Positions 1-8,597 are shown, numbered from the stretch's first letter. The stretch: 13,695 nt of DNA from an uncultured Prevotellaceae bacterium (GCA_902775075.1 CACYKX010000073.1:1-13695); one strand, 5' to 3'. A program made the numbers and translations. The notes: generated by a model not told the origin, from the letters alone.

Positions 1-195
1 GTGACTGCGATAATCTTGAATCGTGTCCGGAGTAATCCAACAGGAACTTTTCTCCGCAAGAGTCAGGGCTAATGCCTGATTCATGTCATCGACGATGCGT
101 TGTTTGGTATGACGATAACTACTGTAACTTGCCCAAATGGAACAACATGTCATAAACACAAAGATGAGTATAGCATGTAATGGCTTTAGTTTCAT
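1..195 (-). CDS. Membrane-anchored protein, N-terminal 65 residues only (runs off left edge)
   Basis: The reading frame opens with ATG at 195 on the minus strand and stays open to the window edge, so only the N-terminus is seen. It begins MKLKPLHAILIF and has one hydrophobic segment at about residues 5-24, which fits a signal anchor or signal peptide. A polar stretch follows with Arg/Lys/Asp residues and the sequence QALALTLAEK. The start lies 16 nt after the stop of the upstream lipoprotein gene on the same strand, so the two are probably co-transcribed. From memory, similar N-termini occur on Bacteroidales membrane-anchored signalling or winged-helix regulatory proteins, but no functional domain lies inside the window, so I assign no function. 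That it is a real gene is well supported by the operon spacing and the charged-hydrophobic-polar layout. Confidence 0.6.
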   Translation of the reverse strand, partial: MKLKPLHAILIFVFMTCCSIWASYSSYRHTKQRIVDDMNQALALTLAEKSSCWITPDTIQDYRSH

Positions 196-211
196 GGTCG
201 TATGGTATAAT

Positions 212-1066
212 TTATTTCGAGTTCTTGTCCATTCTGTCTTTTAACTTCTTTTCTTGCTTTTCAGCCATAGCATTGGCTTTCGCGTTCGCTGTGAGCGCAT
301 TCTTCTGACGGTGGAAACTGTATACCTTCCCCTCGTGATTCCGAATGACAAGTGAATCATTCTGCATGTAAACCAAATCGAAGGTGTCACGAACCGTAGT
401 CTTGTTAATCCACTTATCCAGATATTTGTGCTGTCCTTTTACGAGGATGATGCGGCCATTGTAGGCATGCCATTCCGTGAAGAAAGGAACAGCAGGATAT
501 TCTACAGGACTGTCATCTTCTACATCACTCGTTTGATTAACGAATCCCACCGGTTTGGCCACACTCATGCGCTGAAGCGTGAATCCATATTGTCGCGGAA
601 TCATATAGGTCTTGATGATGGAGTCGGGCATGTTCGCAAGGATACGTTCCTGTTGGCGCTTGGTGAGATGAGAAACATCGCGTAGATGTGGCATTACAGG
701 ATAAGTCCATGTACCTTTAATCTCATCAAGGTCGATAATAGAATAAGCCTTATGTGGATCATCGTGACAAGGCATGATACAAATCCAGTCACCTGTATCC
801 GGATTACCATATATTCTATTTTCCTTAATGGCCGAGAATACATTATAAGTGACAGGATCGCCACCCGTAAAAGGTAAAATAGAAATCAAAGAGTCTGCCG
901 ATGAAGGACATACCAACCCGTAGATGGCAGAATCCCCTTCGGCTTTGGTATTTAAACTAATAGGTATCTGTGTATCTGCAGAAGAAGGTAAAGGCTTCGT
1001 GCGGTGTCCGCAACTTGTTACCAGTAAGGTGATAAGTATTAATACTGATATAGATTTGATTTTCAT
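212..1066 (-). CDS. Putative lipoprotein of unknown function
   Basis: The predicted protein has about 284 residues and starts MKIKSISVLILITLLVTSC. This is a lipoprotein signal peptide: a lysine-rich N-region, a hydrophobic core, and a lipobox V-T-S-C with the lipidated Cys at position 19. The mature part is mixed in composition, with many Asp, Thr and aromatic residues, and ends in a highly charged Lys/Glu/Ala tail (last ~30 residues) that may form a helix or coiled coil. I recognise no catalytic motif. The frame can be extended upstream to ATG 1078 and GTG 1096. GTG 1096 is unlikely because it falls inside a perfect -7 promoter box at 1096-1103, so the transcript should begin after it. ATG 1066 gives the most typical lipoprotein signal; ATG 1078 remains possible. 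The downstream membrane-protein gene follows after 16 nt. The family is unknown to me; a cell-envelope location is likely. Confidence 0.75.
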   Translation of the reverse strand: MKIKSISVLILITLLVTSCGHRTKPLPSSADTQIPISLNTKAEGDSAIYGLVCPSSADSLISILPFTGGDPVTYNVFSAIKENRIYGNPDTGDWICIMPCHDDPHKAYSIIDLDEIKGTWTYPVMPHLRDVSHLTKRQQERILANMPDSIIKTYMIPRQYGFTLQRMSVAKPVGFVNQTSDVEDDSPVEYPAVPFFTEWHAYNGRIILVKGQHKYLDKWINKTTVRDTFDLVYMQNDSLVIRNHEGKVYSFHRQKNALTANAKANAMAEKQEKKLKDRMDKNSK

Positions 1067-1095
1067 ATTTGTGCGCATCAGTTTTATTTTGACCA

Positions 1096-1103
1096 CAAAG
1101 ATA
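1096..1103 (-). promoter_or_regulatory. Bacteroidetes-type -7 box for the lipoprotein gene
   Basis: On the minus strand this reads TATCTTTG, a full match to the Bacteroidetes primary sigma -7 consensus TAnnTTTG. I see no clear -33 TTTG at the usual 19-21 nt spacing. A transcript would start near 1090, leaving a short leader before ATG 1066 (or 1078). Confidence 0.5.
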
Positions 1104-1157
1104 ATGTAATATTTGTAAAAAATGGTGCGTTTAGGTCGATATTTGGAAATTTTTATC

Positions 1158-1165
1158 TATTTTTG
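1158..1165 (+). promoter_or_regulatory. Bacteroidetes-type -7 box for the carboxyltransferase operon
   Basis: The plus strand reads TATTTTTG, matching TAnnTTTG, and lies about 40 nt before the ATG at 1205. A -33 element is not clear at the ideal spacing. It faces away from the lipoprotein promoter, so 1096-1204 acts as a short divergent promoter region. The leader of about 34 nt is A-rich, as is common in this phylum. Confidence 0.45.
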
Positions 1166-1204
1166 CACGTTGATTGAACTAGGATAAAATATAAAATCAA
1201 AATA

Positions 1205-2980
1205 ATGGGAAAGAAAATTCAATTCAGTCTCGTTTACAGAGATATGTGGCAGAGTTCTGGTAAATTCCAGCCTCGCAAAGACCAGTTGGAGCGTATTGCT
1301 CCAGTCATTATTGATATGGGATGTTTCTCTCGTGTAGAGACTAATGGTGGTGCATTCGAGCAGGTTCAACTCCTTGCTGGCGAGAATCCAAATGAAGCTG
1401 TTCGTGCTTTCTGTAAGCCATTCAATGAGGCTGGTATCAAGACTCATATGCTTGATCGTGGTCTGAACGCATTGCGTATGTATCCAGTTCCTGATGACGT
1501 GCGCGCCTTAATGTATAAGGTAAAGCATGCCCAGGGTGTAGATATTCCTCGTATCTTCGACGGATTGAATGATATCCGTAACATTGCCCCTTCTATCAAG
1601 TGGGCTAAGGAGGCTGGTATGACACCACAGGGTACATTGTGTATCACCACTTCTCCTGTTCATACATTGGAATATTATAGTGAGTTGGCTGATAAGGAAA
1701 TCGAAGCTGGTGCAGAGGAAATCTGTTTGAAGGATATGGCTGGTATTGGTCAGCCTGCATTCTTGGGCAAGCTCACTAAGATGATCAAGGACAAGCATCC
1801 AGAGATCATTATCGAATATCATGGTCATTCAGGTCCAGGTCTTTCTATGGCCTCTATCTTGGAAGTTTGTAAGAATGGTGCCGACATCATCGATACAGCT
1901 ATCGAACCATTGTCATGGGGTAAGGTTCATCCAGACGTAATCTCTGTTCAGAGCATGTTGAAGCATGCCGGCTTCGAGGTTCCGGAGATCAATATGGACG
2001 CCTATATGAAGGCTCGTGCCCTTACACAGGAATTCATCGATGAGTGGTTAGGCTACTTCATTAACCCAGGTAATAAGATGATGAGCTCATTGCTCCTCGG
2101 CTGTGGTCTTCCTGGTGGTATGATGGGTTCTATGATGTCAGATCTTGGCGGTATCCGTGGTACGATCAATAACCTTCGTAAGAAGAAGGGTGAACCAGAA
2201 TTGAGCGTTGACGATATGCTCGTAAAACTGTTCAATGAGGTTGCTTATGTATGGCCACGTGTTGGTTATCCTCCATTGGTAACCCCATTCTCTCAGTATG
2301 TTAAGAATATCTCATTGATGAACCTCCTCTCATTGGAGCAAGGTAAGGGTCGTTATGTTTATATGGACGATTCTATGTGGGGTATGATCTTGGGTAAATC
2401 AGGAAAGGTTCCTGGTGAGTTGGCTCCTGAGATTGTTGAACTTGCAAAGGCTCAGGGACGTGAGTTTACTGATGCTGATCCTCATACATTGTTGACTCCT
2501 GCTCTTGATGATTTCAAGAAAGAAATGGACGAGAATGGCTGGGATTACGGTCAGGACAATGAAGAACTTTGGGAACTTGCAATGCATCCAGAGCAGTATC
2601 GTAACTATAAGAGCGGTCAGGCTAAGAAGAATATGTTGGCAGACTTGCAAAAGGCTAAAGATGCTAAGTTGGGTGCTAAGGTCAGCGTAGAAGAGGCTAT
2701 CGCATTCAAGCATGCCAAGGCAGATGCTATTGTAGCTCCTGTAAAGGGTCAGATCTTCTGGGAATTCCAGGGCGAAGGTGAAGCTGCACCTGCAGTAGAG
2801 CCATTCATCGGTAAGGAATATAAAGAAGGTGAAGCATTCTGTTATATCTGCACTTCTTGGGGTGAGTTCGAGATGATTCCAGCTGCAATGGGTGGACAAC
2901 TTGTTGAAATCAACGCTCATCAAGGCGCTAAGGTTCGCAAGGGTGATGTCATCGCGTATATCCAGAGAAAAGAAGATTAA
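1205..2980 (+). CDS. Oxaloacetate decarboxylase alpha / pyruvate carboxylase subunit B family carboxyltransferase (oadA/pycB-like)
   Basis: This 591-residue protein belongs to the carboxyltransferase family shared by oxaloacetate decarboxylase alpha, pyruvate carboxylase B and transcarboxylase 5S. These move CO2 between oxaloacetate/pyruvate and biotin. Visible signatures are R12-D13 in YRDMWQS (usual form RDAHQS, with the metal-binding Asp), K176 in ICLKDMAG (the carbamylated Lys of the family) and the metal-binding H206-G-H208 in EYHGHSGPG. The conserved carboxylase part continues to about residue 470. The last ~80 residues (about 512-591) have the shape of a biotinyl/lipoyl domain, but the biotin-accepting EAMKM motif is replaced by CTSWGEF at 549-555, with no Lys nearby. 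If this is real, biotin must be carried by another protein. Loss of the His in RDAHQS (W here) is a further deviation. The gene leads an operon; the next start overlaps its stop. Whether the enzyme decarboxylates oxaloacetate or carboxylates pyruvate cannot be decided from sequence. Confidence 0.9.
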   Translation: MGKKIQFSLVYRDMWQSSGKFQPRKDQLERIAPVIIDMGCFSRVETNGGAFEQVQLLAGENPNEAVRAFCKPFNEAGIKTHMLDRGLNALRMYPVPDDVRALMYKVKHAQGVDIPRIFDGLNDIRNIAPSIKWAKEAGMTPQGTLCITTSPVHTLEYYSELADKEIEAGAEEICLKDMAGIGQPAFLGKLTKMIKDKHPEIIIEYHGHSGPGLSMASILEVCKNGADIIDTAIEPLSWGKVHPDVISVQSMLKHAGFEVPEINMDAYMKARALTQEFIDEWLGYFINPGNKMMSSLLLGCGLPGGMMGSMMSDLGGIRGTINNLRKKKGEPELSVDDMLVKLFNEVAYVWPRVGYPPLVTPFSQYVKNISLMNLLSLEQGKGRYVYMDDSMWGMILGKSGKVPGELAPEIVELAKAQGREFTDADPHTLLTPALDDFKKEMDENGWDYGQDNEELWELAMHPEQYRNYKSGQAKKNMLADLQKAKDAKLGAKVSVEEAIAFKHAKADAIVAPVKGQIFWEFQGEGEAAPAVEPFIGKEYKEGEAFCYICTSWGEFEMIPAAMGGQLVEINAHQGAKVRKGDVIAYIQRKED

Positions 2981-3519
2981 TGAATTATCTAGAAATTATT
3001 GGTAAATACTATGAGAATGAGAGTGCAGAATTGCGCTCCATTCTTATCACTCACAGCACGCTTGTAATGAAGCGTGCTGTAAGTATTTGTAATCGTCATC
3101 CTGAATTGCACATGGATAAGACCTTTATCGAGGAGGCTGCGATGCTTCATGATATTGGCATATGTCGTTGTGATGCTTCGGGAATCCAATGTTTTGGCGA
3201 TCAACCCTATATCTGTCATGGACGGATTGGTGCCGAAATGTTAAGAAAGGAGGGATACCCTCGCCATGCACGTGTGTGTGAGCGTCATACCGGTGCTGGA
3301 ATTACAAAGGATGAAATCATCCTGCAAAATCTTCCTTTACCTCATCAAGATTTTCTTCCAGAGACATTAGAGGAGAAGGTAATTTGCTATGCCGATAAAT
3401 TTTATAGCAAAACGCATCCGGAAAGGGAGAAAACAATGGAACAAGCTTTGAAGAGTTTGGAGAAATTTGGACAAGGTGGACTGGTAAGGTTCAAGGAGTG
3501 GGCCCAAATGTTCGAGTAA
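2980..3519 (+). CDS. HD-domain (HDIG-type) hydrolase
   Basis: The 179-residue protein has the HD superfamily metal-binding pattern: H25, the H57-D58 pair in AAMLHDIGI, H80, H103 in RHTGAG, and a distal D139 in YADKFYSKT. HD proteins are metal-dependent phosphohydrolases, acting on nucleotides or related phosphates; the substrate of this small stand-alone form cannot be told from sequence. No signal peptide or membrane segment is seen, so it is probably cytoplasmic. The ATG overlaps the preceding TAA by one base (TAATG), which implies translational coupling to the carboxyltransferase gene. The LptD-like gene starts 23 nt downstream. Family assignment is firm; function is open. Confidence 0.85.
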   Translation: MNYLEIIGKYYENESAELRSILITHSTLVMKRAVSICNRHPELHMDKTFIEEAAMLHDIGICRCDASGIQCFGDQPYICHGRIGAEMLRKEGYPRHARVCERHTGAGITKDEIILQNLPLPHQDFLPETLEEKVICYADKFYSKTHPEREKTMEQALKSLEKFGQGGLVRFKEWAQMFE

Positions 3520-3542
3520 ACATAAAATTGAATGTATCCTAA

Positions 3543-6329
3543 ATGAAAAGAAATACAATCATAGCACTGCTGTTATTGGTCGTCATCTTCATGATGGCTA
3601 GTGAGCGTATGCCTATTTTAAATAAAAAGAAGGCTGTTCAGGCTGATACAACGGCTGTCACTGATACCACAAAGCTTGATTCTATAGGGCTTGCTATTTA
3701 TCACCATAATAAGCAGGTGGATGATTCTATTCGTTTAGACTCTATAAATAAGAAAAAATCAGGCAGTATCGAAGCTCCGATCAATTATCAGGGCGAAGAT
3801 TCGCTGGTATATCATGCCGACAGTAAAACTGCTTATCTTTATGGATCAAGTAATGTAAAGTACCAAAATTACGATCTTACAAGTGATCAGATTAATATGA
3901 ACATGGATGATGCGATTATTCATGCACATGGTACTACAGATTCTACAGCAGAAGGCGGTGTGAAGAATAAACCTGTTTTCAAGATGGGTTCTGATGAGTA
4001 TAAGACCGATACGATTGCCTTTAATTATAAATCAAAGCGCGCTTATATAGATAATGTGTATACAGAGCAACAGGAAGGTTTCCTGACTGGTGAACATTCT
4101 AAGCGCGATTCTAGTGGTGTTGTTTATCTGGAACATGGTCGATATACGACTTGTGATGAACCACATCCTGATTTCTATATTTCTTTGTCACGTGCAAGGG
4201 TTCGTCCGGGTAAGGATGTAGTCTTTGGCCCTGCTTATCTTGTTGTAGCCGATGTGCCACTTCCTATAGCAGTACCTTATGGCTTCTTCCCGTTTACCAA
4301 GAGCTATTCGTCTGGTTTTATCATGCCTACGTATGGTGATGAAACCAGTCGAGGATTCTATCTGCGTGATGGTGGATATTATTTCGCGATGAGCGATAAA
4401 TGGGACTTGAAACTTCTTGGTGAGATTTACACCAAGGGCTCATGGGGTATTAGTGCAGCAAGCAACTATCGTAAGCGTTATCGTTACAGTGGTAGTTTCT
4501 TCTTCAGTTATCAAGATACAAAGACCGGAGATAAAGGTATGCCAGACTTCGCAGAGCAAGAGAGTTTCAAGGTGCAGTGGAGTCATCGACAGGATAGCAA
4601 AGCAAATCCTTACAGTAGTTTGAGTGCTAGTGTGAATTTTGCCACATCAAGTTATGAGCGTAACAACCTCACCAGTCTTTATAATCCACAGGCTCTGACT
4701 CAGAGTACGCGAACCTCTTCAGTAAGTTGGAGTACAACATTCTCAAGTATTGGCTTGAGTTTGAGTTCTACAGCCAATTTGAGTCAGAATATGCGCGACT
4801 CTACAATTGCGATGACCTTGCCGGATTTGAATATTAGTTTGGCTCGTTTCTATCCATTCCGTCGTAAGCATATGGTAGGTAAAGAGCGTTGGTACGAAAA
4901 GATTGCAATGAGCTACACCGGTCAGATTAGCAATTCTATCAATACACATGAAGATAAATTGTTGCATTCTAATCTGATTCGTGATTGGCGAAATGGATGG
5001 CAGCATAATATTCCGGTGAGTGCAAGTTTCACCTTATTTAAATACATCAATGTAAATCCAAGTTTCAATTTCACCGATCGTATGTATACGAGCAAGGTGA
5101 ACCGTTCTTGGGATGAACATACACAGAAAGAAGTCGCTGATACTACTTATGGTTTCCATAATATATATAATTGGAACTTTAGTGTTGGAGCTTCTACCAA
5201 ACTTTATGGATTCTGGACACCAAGTAGAAAGATTTTTGGTGATAAGATACAGACCATCCGTCACGTGGTGACACCACAAGTTAGCTTTAGCTTTGCGCCA
5301 GACTTCGGGGCATCACGTTATGGCTATTATGAAACTTATCAGAAAACAGATGCCAATGGTAATGTATCCTTAGTAGAATACTCACCATTCCAAAATTCTC
5401 TGTATGGTGTGCCGGGTAGAGGAAAAACCGGAAGTGTATCCTTTAGTCTCGGCAATAACCTTGAGATGAAGGTAAAAAGTGATAATGATTCTACGGGATA
5501 TAAAAAGATTAGTTTGATCGATGAGTTAGGATTGAATATGAGTTATAACATGGCAGCGAAAACTCGTCCATGGAGTGACTTGAGTATGAATATCCGACTG
5601 AAATGGTGGAAGAACTACACATTCAACATGAATGCAGTCTTTGCCTCTTATGCTTATGATCTTGATGAAAACGGAAGACCATATGTTGGTACACATACAT
5701 ACTGGGGTATGGGTAAGTTTGGACGATTCCAAGGTATGAGTCAGAATATCTCATATACATTGACTCCGGAAAAGATAAAGAAGTTCTTCTCAGGAGAAAG
5801 CGACGATAAGGCAGAGAACAAGAATAATAAAGATGATGACGATGAAGGAATAGATACCGATCGCGAGAGCAATGTTGATGACGAGATGGTTAACGCTCAG
5901 CACGGAGCAAAGAAAAATAGCAAAGCCAAGACAGACGATGAAGGATATATGGCTTTCTCTATGCCTTGGTCGTTAACGTTCGGTTATGGTATCACGATGC
6001 GTGAAAATACGGATATCAACAAGTTTAATTATAAAACGATGCGCTATCCATATAAGTTTACACAGACTCTGAATGTCAGTGGAAATCTACGTATTAGTGA
6101 TGGATGGAATATCAGTTTCTCTTCAGGTTATGATTTTGATTTTCATAAGGTAAGTATGACAACGGCCAGTTTACAGCGTGACTTACACTGTTTTAACATG
6201 AGTTGTCAAGTAGTACTTGCTCCATATACAAGTTATAATTTCACCTTCCGCTGTAATGCAGCTACACTTACAGATGCTTTGAAATATGACAAGCGCTCTG
6301 GCTATGGAAATGCCGTGCAGTGGTATTAA
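3543..6329 (+). CDS. lptD: Putative LPS assembly outer membrane protein, LptD-like (Bacteroidetes type)
   Basis: The 928-residue protein starts with a signal-like segment (MKRNTIIALLLLVVIFMMAS). A Ser/Asp/Thr-rich linker follows, then an OstA/LptA-like periplasmic domain at about residues 85-195 (EDSLVYHADSKTAYLYG... pattern). From about residue 240 to the end it shows the alternating aromatic/polar strands of a large beta-barrel and ends in WY, typical of outer membrane proteins. The order OstA domain plus barrel, and the PYGFFPFTKSYSSGFIMPTYG region (broken by only short gaps in the family), fit the Bacteroidetes LptD group. LptD forms the outer membrane translocon that inserts LPS into the outer leaflet, with the lipoprotein LptE; no lptE-like gene is visible here. 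A strongly acidic Asp/Glu/Lys/Asn-rich insert at about residues 750-803 interrupts the barrel and is probably a loop. The family is clear, but equivalence to E. coli LptD is inferred. Confidence 0.85.
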   Translation: MKRNTIIALLLLVVIFMMASERMPILNKKKAVQADTTAVTDTTKLDSIGLAIYHHNKQVDDSIRLDSINKKKSGSIEAPINYQGEDSLVYHADSKTAYLYGSSNVKYQNYDLTSDQINMNMDDAIIHAHGTTDSTAEGGVKNKPVFKMGSDEYKTDTIAFNYKSKRAYIDNVYTEQQEGFLTGEHSKRDSSGVVYLEHGRYTTCDEPHPDFYISLSRARVRPGKDVVFGPAYLVVADVPLPIAVPYGFFPFTKSYSSGFIMPTYGDETSRGFYLRDGGYYFAMSDKWDLKLLGEIYTKGSWGISAASNYRKRYRYSGSFFFSYQDTKTGDKGMPDFAEQESFKVQWSHRQDSKANPYSSLSASVNFATSSYERNNLTSLYNPQALTQSTRTSSVSWSTTFSSIGLSLSSTANLSQNMRDSTIAMTLPDLNISLARFYPFRRKHMVGKERWYEKIAMSYTGQISNSINTHEDKLLHSNLIRDWRNGWQHNIPVSASFTLFKYINVNPSFNFTDRMYTSKVNRSWDEHTQKEVADTTYGFHNIYNWNFSVGASTKLYGFWTPSRKIFGDKIQTIRHVVTPQVSFSFAPDFGASRYGYYETYQKTDANGNVSLVEYSPFQNSLYGVPGRGKTGSVSFSLGNNLEMKVKSDNDSTGYKKISLIDELGLNMSYNMAAKTRPWSDLSMNIRLKWWKNYTFNMNAVFASYAYDLDENGRPYVGTHTYWGMGKFGRFQGMSQNISYTLTPEKIKKFFSGESDDKAENKNNKDDDDEGIDTDRESNVDDEMVNAQHGAKKNSKAKTDDEGYMAFSMPWSLTFGYGITMRENTDINKFNYKTMRYPYKFTQTLNVSGNLRISDGWNISFSSGYDFDFHKVSMTTASLQRDLHCFNMSCQVVLAPYTSYNFTFRCNAATLTDALKYDKRSGYGNAVQWY

Positions 6330-6334
6330 TCATT

Positions 6335-6340
6335 AGGAGA
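6335..6340 (+). promoter_or_regulatory. Shine-Dalgarno site for the antiporter gene
   Basis: AGGAGA ends about 8 nt before ATG 6348, inside the 18-nt gap after the LptD-like gene. Clear Shine-Dalgarno sites are uncommon in Bacteroidetes, and the other starts in this window lack one. It supports ATG 6348 as the start. Confidence 0.55.
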
Positions 6341-6347
6341 ACATACA

Positions 6348-8597
6348 ATGGCAGAAATCCCAAACCTCGTACAAGACTTAGCTCTCATCCTCGTGGTTGC
6401 GGGCATCGTTACATTGTTATTCAAGAAGCTCAAACAGCCATTGGTCTTGGGATATATAGTGGCAGGTTTTCTAGTGTCACCACATATGCCCTATACCATG
6501 TCTGTGATAGATAAGTCTGATGTTCAGACATGGGCAGATATTGGTGTTATATTCCTTTTATTCTCTTTAGGACTTGATTTTTCTTTCAAGAAGATCTTGA
6601 AGATGGGAATAGCTCCTGTGATAGCAGCCCTGACAATTATCTTTTGCATGATGACATTAGGTATCCTTACGGGATATCTGTTCCATTGGGGTAAGATGGA
6701 TTGCATCTTCCTCGGAGGTATGCTTGCGATGTCATCAACGACAATTATCTATAAAGCTTTTGATGATTTAGATGTACGTCAGCAGCGATTTGCAGGCTTG
6801 GTGATGAGCGTCCTTATCTTGGAGGACGTCTTGGCGATCGTACTCATGGTGATGCTTTCTGCTATGGCCAGTGGAGGAAGTCCCGATGGAGAACAGATGC
6901 TGAAGAGCCTTTTCAGTATAGTCTTTTTCCTGATACTATGGTTCGTTGTAGGTTTGTTCCTGATACCCCTCTTCCTGCGTAAGACCAGAAAGTTGATGAA
7001 TAATGAGACACTTGTTGTTGTCTCTTTAGGCTTATGCTGTTTGATGGCAGTCGTATCCACAAAGGTAGGATTCAGTTCCGCCTTTGGCGCTTTCATTATG
7101 GGAAGCATTCTAGCAGAGACTATCGAAGCAGAAAAGATTATTCGACTAGTAGAACCCGTAAAGAACCTATTTGGAGCAATATTCTTCGTTTCAGTGGGAA
7201 TGTTGGTAGATCCGGATATTTTGGTAGACTATGCGTTACCGATCATCTCTTTGGTATTGGTTATCATCATAGGTCAGAGCGTTTTCGGAACATCCGGTTT
7301 CCTACTGAGCGGACAACCACTGAAGACAGCGATGAAATGTGGATTCTCCATGTCACAGATTGGTGAATTTGCATTTATCATAGCCTCTCTAGGACTTTCA
7401 CTTGGCGTGATTGGTAAATTTCTATACCCTGTTGTTGTAGCAGTATCTGTTATCACCACCTTCCTGACACCATACATGATTCGTTTTGCAGAACCATGTT
7501 ACCTACAACTAGAAAAGTCATTACCGAAGAAATGGATTCGTCGATTGAATCATTTAGAGATGAGCGATAAACAAGGTACAGCCAAGGAACGTGGAAATTG
7601 GAATAAACTGCTTAGTGCCATGGCATGGAATGTTATTATATGTAGCATCTTATCAGTTGCCGGAATCTTCCTGATGCTGACATTCTTCTTGCCTTTCAGT
7701 CGTAGTATGTTAGGACATTGGCCAGGGAATGCATTATGTGGTATTCTCACGGTCCTGCTTATCGCTCCGGCATTAAGAGCCATGGTCATCAAGAAAAACC
7801 ATAGTGAAGAATTCAAGGCCCTTTGGACCGAGAATAGATATTTTCGTTTACCATTGCTGTTCACCATTGTTGTGAGACTCATCATCGCATCAATGTTCGT
7901 GTTCTATATATGCAATTATCTTACAAGGTTTAGCAATGCCCTAATGATGACAATAGCATTATTGGTTATTGCCGTTATGATCATGTCGCGTGGACTAAAG
8001 AAGAGAAGTATCAGTTTGGAGCGTACCTTCATCTTAAATCTTCGTTCCCGGGATATAGATGCACAAGTGAAGGGTAGAAAGAAACCGCTCTTTGTAGGTC
8101 GCCTGTTAGATAGAGATTTGCATATTGGTAATCTGGAGATACCGGAAGATTCCAATTGGGCAGGTAAAAGTTTGCGAGAATTACAATTAAGAAAACTCTT
8201 CGGAGTGCACGTAAGTAGTATCCTTCGAGGCAGACAACGTATCAATATTCCCAATGGTCATACAATACTTTTCCCTGGTGACCGTATAGAAGCCATTGGC
8301 GACGACGAACAACTGAGTAAGTTGGACAACGCTATAAAGACGGATTTGGTTCCTGAAGATACCGATATCGAAAAGCGGGAAATGAAATTACGCCAGATGA
8401 TCATATCCGGTAATAGCGAATTCGTAGGGAAAACACTGAAAGACAGTGGCATTCGCGATAAATACAACTGTATGGTTGTAGGTGTAGAGAATGGACAAGA
8501 AAGACTTACCGCGATCAATCCTAATTGGATATTGGAAAAAGGCAATGTCCTTTGGATTGTAGGAGAAGAAGAAAATTTAAAGGCTTTGATCGGTTGA
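6348..8597 (+). CDS. CPA2-family cation:proton antiporter with two C-terminal RCK_C (TrkA-C) domains
   Basis: The 749-residue integral membrane protein opens with an antiporter domain of about 12 hydrophobic segments (residues ~8-385), including GVIFLLFSLGLDFS, AMSSTTIIYKAF, LILEDVLAIVLM and the late SQIGEFAFIIASLG motif. These are hallmarks of the Kef/GerN-like CPA2 family, which exchanges K+ or Na+ for H+ across the inner membrane. After a charged linker come four more hydrophobic segments (about 421-450, 455-480, 500-525, 530-550). The C-terminus carries two RCK_C domains (about 594-660 and 680-749), each with the pattern of an extended strand, GKSL/GKTL helix start and a final hydrophobic I-G strand. 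No Rossmann RCK_N domain is seen, so it is not a classic KefB/C. It is last in the operon, 18 nt after the LptD-like gene; the link to envelope assembly is positional only. The transported ion is unknown. Confidence 0.88.
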   Translation: MAEIPNLVQDLALILVVAGIVTLLFKKLKQPLVLGYIVAGFLVSPHMPYTMSVIDKSDVQTWADIGVIFLLFSLGLDFSFKKILKMGIAPVIAALTIIFCMMTLGILTGYLFHWGKMDCIFLGGMLAMSSTTIIYKAFDDLDVRQQRFAGLVMSVLILEDVLAIVLMVMLSAMASGGSPDGEQMLKSLFSIVFFLILWFVVGLFLIPLFLRKTRKLMNNETLVVVSLGLCCLMAVVSTKVGFSSAFGAFIMGSILAETIEAEKIIRLVEPVKNLFGAIFFVSVGMLVDPDILVDYALPIISLVLVIIIGQSVFGTSGFLLSGQPLKTAMKCGFSMSQIGEFAFIIASLGLSLGVIGKFLYPVVVAVSVITTFLTPYMIRFAEPCYLQLEKSLPKKWIRRLNHLEMSDKQGTAKERGNWNKLLSAMAWNVIICSILSVAGIFLMLTFFLPFSRSMLGHWPGNALCGILTVLLIAPALRAMVIKKNHSEEFKALWTENRYFRLPLLFTIVVRLIIASMFVFYICNYLTRFSNALMMTIALLVIAVMIMSRGLKKRSISLERTFILNLRSRDIDAQVKGRKKPLFVGRLLDRDLHIGNLEIPEDSNWAGKSLRELQLRKLFGVHVSSILRGRQRINIPNGHTILFPGDRIEAIGDDEQLSKLDNAIKTDLVPEDTDIEKREMKLRQMIISGNSEFVGKTLKDSGIRDKYNCMVVGVENGQERLTAINPNWILEKGNVLWIVGEEENLKALIG

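Noticed and set aside
2399..2923. A 174-codon open frame on the minus strand inside the carboxyltransferase gene
   Set aside because: It is antisense to a gene with clear conserved motifs, and its translation is Leu/Ser/Cys-rich with no family pattern.
6320..7477. Several 60-110-codon frames on both strands within the antiporter gene
   Set aside because: All overlap a 749-residue protein with strong membrane and RCK_C patterns and have no motifs of their own.
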